From NCBI RefSeq assembly GCF_002933395.1, contig NZ_PKFN01000015.1:1-64000 (forward strand): DNA of 64,000 nt, given 5' to 3'. Positions within the stretch are counted from its first letter, which is position 1. Each line of letters starts with the position of its first letter. This DNA comes from Yoonia maritima. Lineage in GTDB: Bacteria > Pseudomonadota > Alphaproteobacteria > Rhodobacterales > Rhodobacteraceae. A program made the translations under genes and the position numbers. The notes under the pieces are model-generated. The model searched no databases. It saw nothing but the letters and a program-made list of their open reading frames with translations, and was not told where the DNA came from. Below, in pieces: positions 27,062 through 35,246 of the stretch.

Positions 27062-27478
27062 TTAATGTGCGACGTAACCAGCGCCATCCGCACCAATTTG
27101 GGCAGTAACAGTGCTACGCGAACTGATGTTCATGACCCTGATCACATCGCCGGGCCCGGCCCTGCCAAGAGCACGCCCTTCGGTGCTAATCATCAGGCCA
27201 TGACGATTGTAATGCAGTGGGATAATTTGGTTGCGTTCAACAACAGCCGGAAATCCGACATCGCCCGGGCGGATAGGACGCCCTGCGTACAGCGCAACGC
27301 GGGCTTCCATGCCGATAATTTGGGCGGGGTCGCTGATACCGCCAGGGATGCTCCGCCCGTTTACCATCACATCTTCGGGCATAATTGTTGAATGTGCGGG
27401 AATGGTCCGCGCCGCCAGCACGGTGTCCGCGCTAATCGGCGTCGCAAAAATACCAATTAAGGCAAAGACGCGGATCAT
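27062..27478 (-). CDS. flgA: Flagella basal-body P-ring formation protein FlgA
   Basis: Periplasmic chaperone for P-ring assembly. The 138-residue precursor has a signal peptide (about 1-17, ending PISA). An SAF-type domain follows (ADTVLAARTIPAHSTIMPED, GMEARVALYAGRPIRPGDV), and the C-terminal part contains GRAGPGDVIRVMN. It is shorter than E. coli FlgA, as is usual in alphaproteobacteria. It overlaps flgG by four bases (ATGA). Confidence 0.9.
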   Translation of the reverse strand: MIRVFALIGIFATPISADTVLAARTIPAHSTIMPEDVMVNGRSIPGGISDPAQIIGMEARVALYAGRPIRPGDVGFPAVVERNQIIPLHYNRHGLMISTEGRALGRAGPGDVIRVMNISSRSTVTAQIGADGAGYVAH

Positions 27479-28260
27479 CGTACCTGAACCATCGAACTAA
27501 GCATTTGATCGGCTGCGGTGATAACCTTTGAATTTAGTTCGTACCCGCGCTGGGCGGCGATAAGATCGGACACTTCGCGTACCGGATCGACTGAACTGGC
27601 TTCTAAATATCCTTGGCGCAGCACGCCCAATCCATCTTCGCCGGGGGTGGCAACGAGTGACGGACCCGATGCAGGTGTTTCGACGAACAGGTTTGATCCA
27701 ACCGCCTCCAAGCCTTTGGGATTGGTAAAACCGGCCATTGTAAACTGGCCAAGCAACTGCGGTTCTACTTGGTCAGAAAAATAACCATACACTTCGCCTT
27801 CGGCGTTGATCGACAGCGATTGCGTATCACGCGGGATCGTGATGTCCGGAACGACGGGGTACCCATCTGAGGTGACAATTTGGCCGTCCCCCGTTAACTT
27901 TAGTCCGCCATCGCGCGTGTAGGCGGAAACGCCGGATGGCAACGTTACCTCTAGGTATCCGTCACCTTCAATCGCGAGATCCAAATCACCACCAGTCGCG
28001 GCAAGCGACCCCTGTGACAGCATGACCGATACCGCAGTCGTACGTACCCCAAGACCCAGTTGAACGCCGGTTGGCAACGAAGTCCCATCAGATGCGTTAA
28101 TTGTGCCCGGGCGGGCAACCTGTTGATAATGCAGGTCTGCGAATTCAGCGCGACGCGCATTGTAACCTGTCGTGCTCATGTTCGCGAGGTTGTTGGAAAT
28201 AACTTCGACGCGGGTTTGTTGTGCCGACATGCCGGCGGCGGCGATTTCTAATGCACGCAT
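27475..28260 (-). CDS. flgG: Distal rod protein FlgG
   Basis: Distal rod subunit of 261 residues, the standard FlgG length. The axial N-terminus is MRALEIAAAGMSAQQTRVEV and NNLANMSTTGYNARRAEF. The middle has LDLAIEGDGYLEV and the C-terminus SSVDPVREVSDLIAAQRGYE with LNSKVITAADQML. It follows flgF with a 15-base gap and is coupled to flgA. Confidence 0.96.
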   Translation of the reverse strand: MRALEIAAAGMSAQQTRVEVISNNLANMSTTGYNARRAEFADLHYQQVARPGTINASDGTSLPTGVQLGLGVRTTAVSVMLSQGSLAATGGDLDLAIEGDGYLEVTLPSGVSAYTRDGGLKLTGDGQIVTSDGYPVVPDITIPRDTQSLSINAEGEVYGYFSDQVEPQLLGQFTMAGFTNPKGLEAVGSNLFVETPASGPSLVATPGEDGLGVLRQGYLEASSVDPVREVSDLIAAQRGYELNSKVITAADQMLSSMVQVR

Positions 28261-28275
28261 GGTAATTCTCCTGTG

Positions 28276-28989
28276 TTATCGGATCGACTGAATGACGCCG
28301 CGGATGCGTTCGTGTTCTTTATCCAAAAAACCCTGACCCATTTCATAAGCGCGCTGGACTTCAATCATGCGACTGACTTGTAAAATCGGATTTACGTTGG
28401 ATTCCTCAAGATACCCTTGCAGCATTCGACCATCTGGAACTGGTTCAAATCCGCCCGCAGCGTCAAATAGAACACCACTTTCGCGGGTCATTTGATTTGG
28501 GTCGGTGGGCGCAAATATCCCGACCTGTCCGATCGGTTGGCCACCTGCGCTTATCGTACCGTCTGCGCCGATCCCAACATGACCAACACCCTGGGGAACA
28601 AACATGGGTGCGCCGCCTGCATCCAGAACAGGATAGCCATCGGGCGTCACAAGGTCCCCGTTCTCATTGGGGCCAAAAGCTCCCGCACGGGTAAGCCGCT
28701 GGCCGTTCGGTGTTTCGACAAGAAAGAAACCATCGCCCTCAATTGCTAGATCAAAGGTACCGCCGGTTTGTGTCAGGCTACCTTGGGTCATGACAGTGTC
28801 GCGCACGTTTGCAGTCGCCATCGAAAGCGATGCAGTGTCGGGGCCAAGCGCCTTAACATGTTCAGAAAACATCACCTCTTCGGCGCGAAATCCAGTGGTT
28901 GAGGCGTTCGCGATGTTGTTCGCAAGCACTTGCATTTCGTTCATCAATCCCGACTGGCGGGTTAGGGTGGTATACGAAGCATTATCCAT
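28276..28989 (-). CDS. flgF: Proximal rod protein FlgF
   Basis: Proximal rod subunit of 237 residues. Axial-protein features are SGLMNEMQVLANNIANASTT and GFRAEEVMFSEHV, then FDLAIEGDGFFLVETPNGQR, then NVNPILQVSRMIEVQRAYEM. The ATG lies two bases after the fliQ stop. It is paired with flgG as usual. Confidence 0.94.
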   Translation of the reverse strand: MDNASYTTLTRQSGLMNEMQVLANNIANASTTGFRAEEVMFSEHVKALGPDTASLSMATANVRDTVMTQGSLTQTGGTFDLAIEGDGFFLVETPNGQRLTRAGAFGPNENGDLVTPDGYPVLDAGGAPMFVPQGVGHVGIGADGTISAGGQPIGQVGIFAPTDPNQMTRESGVLFDAAGGFEPVPDGRMLQGYLEESNVNPILQVSRMIEVQRAYEMGQGFLDKEHERIRGVIQSIR

Positions 28990-28991
28990 GT

Positions 28992-29258
28992 CTAACCTCC
29001 GGCAATGATGGGGATAAGCGTGCCTTGAAATAGGCTCACGAGCGTTTCAGTCATGTAGTTCATGGTTATCCAGAAGGTCCCGACAATGGCTGCCAGTTTG
29101 GGCACAAACGTCAGGGTCATTTCCTGAATTGATGTCAGCGCCTGAAATAGGCCCACGACCAAACCGGTGATCAAGGCGACCGTTAGGATTGGGATTGATA
29201 TAATAAACGCTGTCCAAAGCCCCTGCCGCAGCGTGTCATAGAACAACGCTTCGGTCAT
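28992..29258 (-). CDS. fliQ: Flagellar export gate protein FliQ
   Basis: Small export-gate protein of 88 residues with two membrane segments (TAFIISIPILTVALITGLVV and LAAIVGTFWITMNYM). They flank the family loop GLFQALTSIQEMTLTFVPK. The start overlaps the fliE stop by one base (TAATG). It sits in the rod operon rather than with fliP or fliR. Confidence 0.94.
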   Translation of the reverse strand: MTEALFYDTLRQGLWTAFIISIPILTVALITGLVVGLFQALTSIQEMTLTFVPKLAAIVGTFWITMNYMTETLVSLFQGTLIPIIAGG

Positions 29259-29539
29259 TAAATTGGCATCCGCAGAATTTCTTGATAGGCTTCGACGACG
29301 CGATCGCGGACTGTCACGGCGGTTTGCACAGCCAATTCTGTTTGGGCCAATGCCTCTACAAGGGCGTGCGGGTCCGCGCCTGTCGTCATTGCTTGCATCG
29401 CCGTGTTTTCACTGGCCTGCATTGTCGACATGAAATCCTTCGCCGCACCAAGGATCGCGTTACCGCTCGATCCGGCATCTGGGGCTGTGGCTGTTTTGCT
29501 GGCAGCATAGTTTTGTGCAACGAGTGAACTGATGTTCAT
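29258..29539 (-). CDS. fliE: Hook–basal body complex protein FliE
   Basis: Adapter between MS ring and rod, 93 residues. The C-terminal half is typical: NTAMQAMTTGADPHALVEAL followed by AQTELAVQTAVTVRDRVVEA and YQEILRMPI. It lies between flgC and fliQ with an 11-base gap and a one-base overlap. Confidence 0.93.
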   Translation of the reverse strand: MNISSLVAQNYAASKTATAPDAGSSGNAILGAAKDFMSTMQASENTAMQAMTTGADPHALVEALAQTELAVQTAVTVRDRVVEAYQEILRMPI

Positions 29540-29550
29540 CAGGGTTCTCC

Positions 29551-29943
29551 TTATTTGCGTAATAAATCCATGAGCGCAGATGACATCTGGCGCACTTGAT
29601 CAAACATTTTGAGGTTGGCTTCGTAACTGCGCTGGGCCTCGCGGGCGTCGGCAATTTCAACAAGTAAATTTACATTCGACCCATCGTAATGCCCGGTCGC
29701 ATCTGCCAACGGGTTGGATGGGTCATAAATACGCGGAAGTGGGGTTTGATCTAGCTTGACCCTGCCTGTTTCCACCGCACCCGTACTGCGCCCGGCATCG
29801 ACGACTTCGCTAAATGAAATCGTTTTGCGGTGGTATCCGGGGGTGTCGGTATTGGCGATGTTTTCGGACACATGCCGTAGTCGATTGGCTTGCGCTTTCA
29901 TTCCACTGGTTGCAACTGACATTGCTTCGCTGAAATCGGTCAT
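29551..29943 (-). CDS. flgC: Proximal rod protein FlgC
   Basis: Rod subunit of 130 residues with the axial N-terminus MSVATSGMKAQANRLRHVSE and NIANTDTPGYHRK. The C-terminus is NVNLLVEIADAREAQRSYEA and NLKMFDQVRQMSS. It follows flgB by nine bases, as in most flgB-flgC-fliE operons. Confidence 0.95.
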   Translation of the reverse strand: MTDFSEAMSVATSGMKAQANRLRHVSENIANTDTPGYHRKTISFSEVVDAGRSTGAVETGRVKLDQTPLPRIYDPSNPLADATGHYDGSNVNLLVEIADAREAQRSYEANLKMFDQVRQMSSALMDLLRK

Positions 29944-29952
29944 GATGCTTCC

Positions 29953-30333
29953 CTACATTTTGCCAAGGCTGGTACGTAGTACGGTCATTGCATGTCGGTA
30001 TACGGCCAAGGCCTTGTCATGATCCTGACGAACCTCGACCGACTTCATAAGTTCGTCTTCAATCGCAACTGTGTTGCCGTTCGGGGATGGTTCACCTGTC
30101 GTCGTCGTGGTCGCCGTGGAAAATTCCGTTGTACGAGTGGTCATATGTCCGGGGCGTGTCGCGCGCTGTTCTGTCGCTGTACTGCGCATAGCATCGGTGA
30201 ATGGAGCAACATCCTGAGTTTGGTAGCCGGGTGTGTCTGCGTTGGCGATGTTGCGCGCGATCATCGTTTGTCGGGCCCCGGCATGGCGGGCCATCGCACT
30301 GGCGGTTTGGAACATATCCAAAGAATTACTCAT
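29953..30333 (-). CDS. flgB: Proximal rod protein FlgB
   Basis: First gene of the minus-strand rod operon; 126 residues from the ATG at 30333 behind GAGGGAG. The frame extends to a TTG at 30363, but that adds a non-family N-terminus. The axial motif is MIARNIANADTPGYQTQDV and the C-terminus VEVRQDHDKALAVYRHAM. It is divergent from fliI; the promoter region is 30334-30419. Confidence 0.93.
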   Translation of the reverse strand: MSNSLDMFQTASAMARHAGARQTMIARNIANADTPGYQTQDVAPFTDAMRSTATEQRATRPGHMTTRTTEFSTATTTTTGEPSPNGNTVAIEDELMKSVEVRQDHDKALAVYRHAMTVLRTSLGKM

Positions 30334-30367
30334 CGGGGGTTCTCCCTCGTTTGGTTTCAACAAAGCA

Positions 30368-30385
30368 TTAAGGCTGATTCCTTAA
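30368..30385. promoter_or_regulatory. Inverted repeat in the flgB/fliI divergent promoter
   Basis: A perfect inverted repeat TTAAGG-N6-CCTTAA lies 35 bases from both start codons (flgB at 30333, fliI at 30420). Symmetry and central position suggest a shared regulator site. It contains two TTAA words but with 10-base spacing, so it does not fit the CtrA 7-base spacing. Confidence 0.4.
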
Positions 30386-30419
30386 GAAGAGGTTTGTGGG
30401 ATCACGACAGGAACAACAG

Positions 30420-31745
30420 ATGACGCAAAATATCCTTGAACAAGCGGCAGCAGCGGTCGAAAATTTACGTGGTGTTCATAAAGTCGGGCGCGTGTTGGGG
30501 GTGCACGGGGGCACCGTCCAAGTGGGTGGTGCGAATGATTCTATAAAAGTTGGTGATCGCGCGCGTGTGTTTTGCGATGAACGACAAATCAGCGGTGAAA
30601 TTGTTCGCCTAGATCGGAACGGTGCGCATGTGTTGCTTGACGGTCCGTCGGACGGTATCCGTTTGTCAGACCGGGTTGTGTTCGATCAGTCCCCCGTTTT
30701 TGCGCCCGATAACAGTTGGATAGGTCGTGTAATAGACCCTGATGGCGTACCGATTGATGGGCGTCCGCTCTTGCCGGGTGTTACACCGCGCCAGCTTCGC
30801 ATGGATCCACCAGCGCCACATCAACGTCGCCCGATGGGTGCGCGGATCGAAACAGGACTAGCTGTTTTTAACACGCTTTTGCCAATTGTTCAGGGACAAA
30901 GGGTTGGCTTATTCGCGGGTTCTGGCGTGGGAAAGTCAACATTGTTGGCAGATTTAGCGCGGGGGGTGACCGCAGATGTGATTGTCATCGCGCTCGTCGG
31001 CGAGCGCGGTCGCGAAGTTCGACATTTCGTCGAAGACGTTTTGGGGCAGGAGGGTATGAAGCGCGCGATTGTTGTGGCTGCGACGTCAGAACGCGCACCT
31101 CAGGTGCGACGCAGATGTGCATGGGCCGCAACTGCAATAGCAGAGCATTTCAGGGACAATGGCAGGCAGGTTCTATTGCTTGTCGATTCTGTTACTCGAT
31201 TCTGCGAGGCCCACCGAGAGGTGGCTGTTGCAGGTGGAGAAGCCGCGAATTTGCGCGGATACCCGGCATCAACAGGTCCTGCGATTGCAGCGCTTTGTGA
31301 ACGGGCTGGTCCAGGTGCAGGTGACAGCGGCGACATCACAGCAGTGTTTTCGGTTTTGGTTGCGGGTTCAGATATGGATGAACCGGTCGCCGATATGTTG
31401 CGCGGGGTGTTGGATGGTCACATCGTGTTAGAACGCGAGATCGCAGAGAGAGGCAGGTTTCCAGCGGTCAACGTTCTGAAATCGGTTTCTCGTTCACTGC
31501 CCGACGCTGCAACTGACCAAGAAAACAGCCTTATTGCGCAGGCCCGAACCCATATGGGTACCTTTCAAAAGGCGGAGCTCATGATACAAGCGGGTCTATA
31601 TACTGGAGGTTCTGACCCGGCGATTGACGCAGCTATCGCATGCTCACCAGCGCTCGAAAGCTTTTTGACGATGAAGGATACTCGCGGAACTTTGGCTCAT
31701 TTTGCAAAGCTACGCCAAGCAGTAACTGGAAAATCCAGTCGCTAG
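30420..31745 (+). CDS. fliI: Flagellum-specific export ATPase FliI
   Basis: Cytoplasmic ATPase that energises and unfolds export substrates with FliH. The 441-residue form starts at the ATG at 30420 with AGGA upstream; a GTG at 30396 extends the frame. The Walker A motif is AGSGVGKST (166-174). Further F1-type signatures are VIALVGERGREVRHFVEDVL, LLLVDSVTRFCEAHRE and the ATPase phrase GYPASTGPAIAALCERAG. It is the only plus-strand gene between two minus-strand blocks. Confidence 0.95.
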   Translation: MTQNILEQAAAAVENLRGVHKVGRVLGVHGGTVQVGGANDSIKVGDRARVFCDERQISGEIVRLDRNGAHVLLDGPSDGIRLSDRVVFDQSPVFAPDNSWIGRVIDPDGVPIDGRPLLPGVTPRQLRMDPPAPHQRRPMGARIETGLAVFNTLLPIVQGQRVGLFAGSGVGKSTLLADLARGVTADVIVIALVGERGREVRHFVEDVLGQEGMKRAIVVAATSERAPQVRRRCAWAATAIAEHFRDNGRQVLLLVDSVTRFCEAHREVAVAGGEAANLRGYPASTGPAIAALCERAGPGAGDSGDITAVFSVLVAGSDMDEPVADMLRGVLDGHIVLEREIAERGRFPAVNVLKSVSRSLPDAATDQENSLIAQARTHMGTFQKAELMIQAGLYTGGSDPAIDAAIACSPALESFLTMKDTRGTLAHFAKLRQAVTGKSSR

Positions 31746-31785
31746 GGCAATCGCAGTTTCCCTGTAACCTTTTAATCAATGACCT

Positions 31786-32589
31786 TTAAAAGATAGAAGG
31801 TACGGATTGTAATAAAGTAAGTGCTGTGGAACCACCTGTTGAAGTCGCAAATTTTGCGGCTTCAGATCGTATAAGAAACATCCGGACTAGCGTTTCCTGC
31901 TGTTCTGGATCAGAAAAGTCGGCAAGACTATCCGTGCCGAAGACAGCCTGAGACCGTTCTTGGAAAATTTCAAGCTGCTGATCAAGGTCAATGCTAGATG
32001 TACTAGATGGCAAGCCAAGCGCGGTTTGAAATACATTTCGCATGGGGGCATTTCCCATGACCGAATACCACTGCCCAGCCTGAGAACTATTTCTGCTTAA
32101 GATGTCTGCGATTCCAGTTTCCACGCTCATGGCAAGCCGCAGATCGTTATCTTGTTCTCCAACAGCCTGTTCAAATTGTCGTACTTCGTACCTGCCTATG
32201 ATATCGTCCGCAAATCCTGCAGTTTGCGTCGAAGGTGCCGTTTGGTCCCCAAAACCAAATGCTGCGCTGAAGTCAGCATAGCGATTATCGGCCATACGGT
32301 TTGCAAGAGCATCATCCGCCGAAGTTCCGTCTTCTAGAATTTTCCGAATAAAGAATTGACTGTTGATATCATCATCAAGGCCGAACGCACCGAGAGCAAC
32401 CGACAACAACCGTCGGTCACTGACAAGGTCTGCCGCAGTTTGGACATTGCCGATGTTTTCGCGGAAATACTCGGTATCTCTCACGATGGGCTGACTGTTT
32501 GTGAACGCTTCTTGTTGGCTATCAAGCGTGCGTTCAAGAAAGCGCCATCCACCGTAGCCCGAAAGCGGTACAACAGGTTGAAAAGTCAC
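31786..32589 (-). CDS. DUF1217-family flagellar protein
   Basis: A 267-residue soluble protein of the DUF1217 family that is regular in alphaproteobacterial flagellar clusters. Recognisable parts are VPLSGYGGWRFLERTLDSQQ near the start, FFIRKILEDGTSADDALANR, and a helical C-terminal domain with QLEIFQERSQAVF. The start is GTG at 32589, overlapping the flbT stop (GTGA), so it is coupled to flbT. No biochemical role is known to me. It may be an exported or axial-associated protein. Confidence 0.8.
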   Translation of the reverse strand: MTFQPVVPLSGYGGWRFLERTLDSQQEAFTNSQPIVRDTEYFRENIGNVQTAADLVSDRRLLSVALGAFGLDDDINSQFFIRKILEDGTSADDALANRMADNRYADFSAAFGFGDQTAPSTQTAGFADDIIGRYEVRQFEQAVGEQDNDLRLAMSVETGIADILSRNSSQAGQWYSVMGNAPMRNVFQTALGLPSSTSSIDLDQQLEIFQERSQAVFGTDSLADFSDPEQQETLVRMFLIRSEAAKFATSTGGSTALTLLQSVPSIF

Positions 32590-32990
32590 GCTTGATGTCC
32601 AGCAAGGAGACGCGCTTCACGCGGTAGTAGGTTACGTAAAGCCTTGAGAGAGCGGTAAAAGTCGCATTTTTCAGCTGCATTAGTGGCCGCTGTTAGATGT
32701 TGGCGGCTATCATCGTCGCGTAATGCTTGGCTTAGCTGTTCGATGCCGCGCATAATCTGGAATTGCGCATCCCTTTCTTCCACATCGCCCGACAATACAA
32801 GTTGAGCGATATAGCATACGCGACGCACAGGCGTCGTGACCTCGTCTGGTCGAATGGCATCACGCAATCGTAAAATATTGGCGTTTGGAGTAATGATGGA
32901 GAGACGGCTTCTCCGGTCACCATTTTCAATGACCGCACCGTTTACTAACACACGTTCCTTAGGGTTTAACTTTAAAACCAGCCCTGACAT
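32586..32990 (-). CDS. flbT: Flagellin mRNA regulator FlbT
   Basis: Post-transcriptional regulator that in Caulobacter binds the flagellin mRNA 5' leader. The 134-residue protein has the family opening LVLKLNPKERVLVNGAVIEN with GDRRSRLSI, then the PVRRVCYIAQLVLSG segment and a helical C-terminus. It is coupled to flaF (TAATG) and to the DUF1217 gene. The adjacent flagellin leader with tandem hairpins is a plausible target. Confidence 0.92.
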   Translation of the reverse strand: MSGLVLKLNPKERVLVNGAVIENGDRRSRLSIITPNANILRLRDAIRPDEVTTPVRRVCYIAQLVLSGDVEERDAQFQIMRGIEQLSQALRDDDSRQHLTAATNAAEKCDFYRSLKALRNLLPREARLLAGHQA

Positions 32991-33364
32991 TATGATACCC
33001 CTCGCCCGTTGAGACCGCGTAGAACAGCTGTATTGATTTCAACGAGCGCTGAAACGTCAGTTTCGCGACGCAATACGCGCCGGCTATGATGTTCTGTGAA
33101 CTCAGCCAAATAAAATAACTGCGCGCGCAGGCTTTTGGGTAATGCGTTGTCGCTGCCAGCAACATCGCTAGCAAGGGTCGTCCACATACGTCGATTATCG
33201 TGTACAGCAACTGCCAACGCGGCAAAATTGCCTGCGCTTTGTGACATGGTATCGCGTAGGCGAGCAGTGATTTGGCTGACGAGTTGAGCTTCGACTGATC
33301 GTTCTGTTCTGATTGCGAGTTGTGTTGGGGCATATGCCTGCCGAGCTTGTTCTATGACGTTCAC
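32990..33364 (-). CDS. flaF: Flagellin biosynthesis protein FlaF
   Basis: Flagellin regulator or secretion helper that works with FlbT; 124 residues, all helical. The GTG at 33364 is chosen because GGAAGG lies directly before it and the resulting start VNVIEQARQAYAPT fits FlaF openings. The frame opens at another GTG at 33382 that would contain the Shine-Dalgarno sequence. The core SLRAQLFYLAEFTEHHSRRV is the FlaF C-terminal helix. Confidence 0.88.
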   Translation of the reverse strand: MNVIEQARQAYAPTQLAIRTERSVEAQLVSQITARLRDTMSQSAGNFAALAVAVHDNRRMWTTLASDVAGSDNALPKSLRAQLFYLAEFTEHHSRRVLRRETDVSALVEINTAVLRGLNGRGVS

Positions 33365-33425
33365 GTGGGGTCCTTCCGGCACGAATTCGAACGATACGGG
33401 GGTTTTCCGCGACGAATCTTGTTGT

Positions 33426-33449
33426 GGTGCCGATGTTGCGGCACCACTT
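33426..33449 (-). terminator. Stem-loop downstream of the flagellin gene
   Basis: A nine-base perfect stem (GTGGTGCCG with CGGCACCAC) and a six-base loop lie eight bases after the flagellin stop. No T-run follows on the minus strand. It may stabilise or partly terminate the flagellin message ahead of flaF rather than act as a full terminator. Confidence 0.55.
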
Positions 33450-33456
33450 ATTCAAT

Positions 33457-34302
33457 TTAACGGAACAGCGACAGAATAGTCTGAGGCGCTTGGTTCGCGA
33501 TCGATAGCGATTGTACACCAAGTTGTTGCTGTACTTGCAGCGCCTGCAGCCTTGCAGATGTTTCTTCCATATCAGCATCCACCATGGTGCCGATGCCAGA
33601 CTTCAGAGAATCTGATAGTTTGCTCACAAATTCGTTTTGACTGTCGATCCGTTTCGCCGACGCGCCAAGCTGTGCAGCACCATCAATCGCAGTTGTCAAA
33701 AAGGTTTCAAGTTCGCCCAGTGCAGTTGCAGCAGTTGCAGTGTCTGTAATCGCAGTTAGGTTTGCAACCAAATCGACATCGGCTTCGAAGTCCACGCTAT
33801 CAACGGTAATCAACGTCGGTGTCGGTGCGCCGCTTCCGACACGATCAAGCGACGACAGCACGTTCAAGCCAGTGCCACCATTACCGTCCACATCTGTGGC
33901 AAGCAGGTTCGCCCCATTGAATTGCGATGCGCTGATAACTGAAGCGACTTGGGCCGCTTTTTCATCCATATCAGCTTGGATCTTGGCGAAATCAACGTTT
34001 TCAGACTGTGCAGAGACAGCGAGCTGTTTCATCTCGGTCAGTGTTTCGACAATCTGCTCGGCCCCAGCCGAAGCGACAGCGACTGTTGATTCGCCAAGTG
34101 CCAGGCTATCAGAAATTGCCTTGAACCCAGCGACATCCGATTCCATGACCTTGGAAATCGCCCAAATCGCTGAGTTGTCTTTGGCAGAGCTGACTTCTTT
34201 ACCCGTAGAAATCATCGACTGTGTTTCGGACAGGTCGCCGTTGATTGATTTCAGTGTCTGAAGCGCAACCATTGCGCTGTTGTTGGTCAGAATGCTGGAC
34301 AT
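33457..34302 (-). CDS. fliC: Flagellin
   Basis: Filament subunit of 281 residues, short like other roseobacter flagellins. The N-terminal D0/D1 region is SSILTNNSAMVALQTLKSIN with ISTGKEVSSAKDNSAIWAIS. The C-terminal D1/D0 region is EETSARLQALQVQQQLGVQS and ends APQTILSLFR. The middle D2/D3 part is small (about 130-185). It is transcribed apart from the rod genes with a structured 5' leader and is followed by flaF and flbT, whose products control flagellin synthesis. Confidence 0.96.
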   Translation of the reverse strand: MSSILTNNSAMVALQTLKSINGDLSETQSMISTGKEVSSAKDNSAIWAISKVMESDVAGFKAISDSLALGESTVAVASAGAEQIVETLTEMKQLAVSAQSENVDFAKIQADMDEKAAQVASVISASQFNGANLLATDVDGNGGTGLNVLSSLDRVGSGAPTPTLITVDSVDFEADVDLVANLTAITDTATAATALGELETFLTTAIDGAAQLGASAKRIDSQNEFVSKLSDSLKSGIGTMVDADMEETSARLQALQVQQQLGVQSLSIANQAPQTILSLFR

Positions 34303-34326
34303 GTTTCGTGATCCTATAATGAAGGG

Positions 34327-34372
34327 GGCGCTTTGCGCCGGTTTGTTTCAGGAAACCGTGGGTGTTCCACGG
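34327..34372 (-). promoter_or_regulatory. Tandem hairpins in the flagellin 5' leader
   Basis: Three short stems sit 25-70 bases before the flagellin ATG. GGCGC/GCGCC (34327-34339) has a TTT loop. CGGTTT/AAACCG spans 34339-34358. CCGTGG/CCACGG spans 34356-34372. The last two share bases 34356-34358 and cannot form fully together. FlbT is known to act on flagellin leaders in Caulobacter; use of these stems is inference. Confidence 0.5.
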
Positions 34373-34512
34373 AATGAAACGTCATTCTGACGAAGATCAG
34401 TGCCTGCGTTAGCTAAGCACCTTAGCCGTTTTGGCTGTGTCACCAGTTTGTGCGGATATGACTAAACAATGCGTTAAAGCTGAAAAGCGAAACGCCGCAA
34501 ATTTTACCCAAA

Positions 34513-34854
34513 TTATGCCTTCTTTTCGAATTCGGATTTTGGATTCGCCATTTTGGCGATGGCACCTGACTTATCGTATACGTTTAGGCCCGCGCGCACA
34601 TTTTGCAGCGCCTCAATCCTTGCGCGCGCAGCGCCAATCCCTGCTATTGCAGCCGAAAACAGTGTCTGATTCTCGGCTACTGCCAACTGAACGGCACGCA
34701 ATTCCTTTGCATCCGGCGTGCACTCAGCGAGCTCTTTGAACAGTTCAGATTTCGCCTTTTCCAAACTGCCAAGTACATCAAAGTTGGCCCGCCGCAGCGC
34801 AGATTTCTCGGCTTTGAGTATCTGTATTAGACGTTTTATCACTGGATTACGCAT
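34513..34854 (-). CDS. FlgN-like flagellar export chaperone (tentative)
   Basis: A 113-residue helical protein whose start overlaps the flgJ stop by eight bases. Long helices (VIKRLIQILKAEKSALRRAN, then ELRAVQLAVAENQTLFSAAI) and size fit FlgN, the chaperone of FlgK and FlgL. The C-terminus AARARIEALQNVRAGLNVYD is also similar to some FlgN proteins. There is no diagnostic motif, so the call depends on shape and context. Confidence 0.55.
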   Translation of the reverse strand: MRNPVIKRLIQILKAEKSALRRANFDVLGSLEKAKSELFKELAECTPDAKELRAVQLAVAENQTLFSAAIAGIGAARARIEALQNVRAGLNVYDKSGAIAKMANPKSEFEKKA

Positions 34855-35140
34855 TTGATTGTACCTTCATTGCTTCAAAAAGTGATTGAGCAAGGCCAAT
34901 GCCGCCGGCCTTTACCATTTCGTTGGCCTGCGCTTCGCGTAGGAATGACGAAAAATGCTCTTCTCCCGCGCCGCCGCCAAAGGCTTCGCGAGGGGCGCCA
35001 AGCCCAGCGGATTTTAACATCTCCGATAGGAATGACGCCTCGAGCTTTTGCGCTGCCTCGCGCAGCTTTGCATCATTTTGGATATAGTCTGGTAGCTGCG
35101 GGTTTGACCGCGGGGCAGGTAGGGCTGGAATGGCTGTCAT
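34847..35140 (-). CDS. flgJ: Rod-binding protein, FlgJ N-terminal domain type
   Basis: A 97-residue protein equivalent to the N-terminal rod-cap domain of FlgJ: REAAQKLEASFLSEMLKSAG followed by GAGEEHFSSFLREAQANEMV and GIGLAQSLFEAM. The muramidase domain of enterobacterial FlgJ is absent, as is normal in alphaproteobacteria. The ATG at 35140 follows GGAGAAG; the frame opens further upstream at 35191. Confidence 0.88.
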   Translation of the reverse strand: MTAIPALPAPRSNPQLPDYIQNDAKLREAAQKLEASFLSEMLKSAGLGAPREAFGGGAGEEHFSSFLREAQANEMVKAGGIGLAQSLFEAMKVQSNA

Positions 35141-35246
35141 CGGCTTCTCCGGGTTTGATCCTTTTCCACTTTGCCAGCGAGCCGTAAACAATCAGTAAGT
35201 ATTGTCAGGCAAAAGGGAGCTGTTCACAGATTCTATTGGAGAGTTG

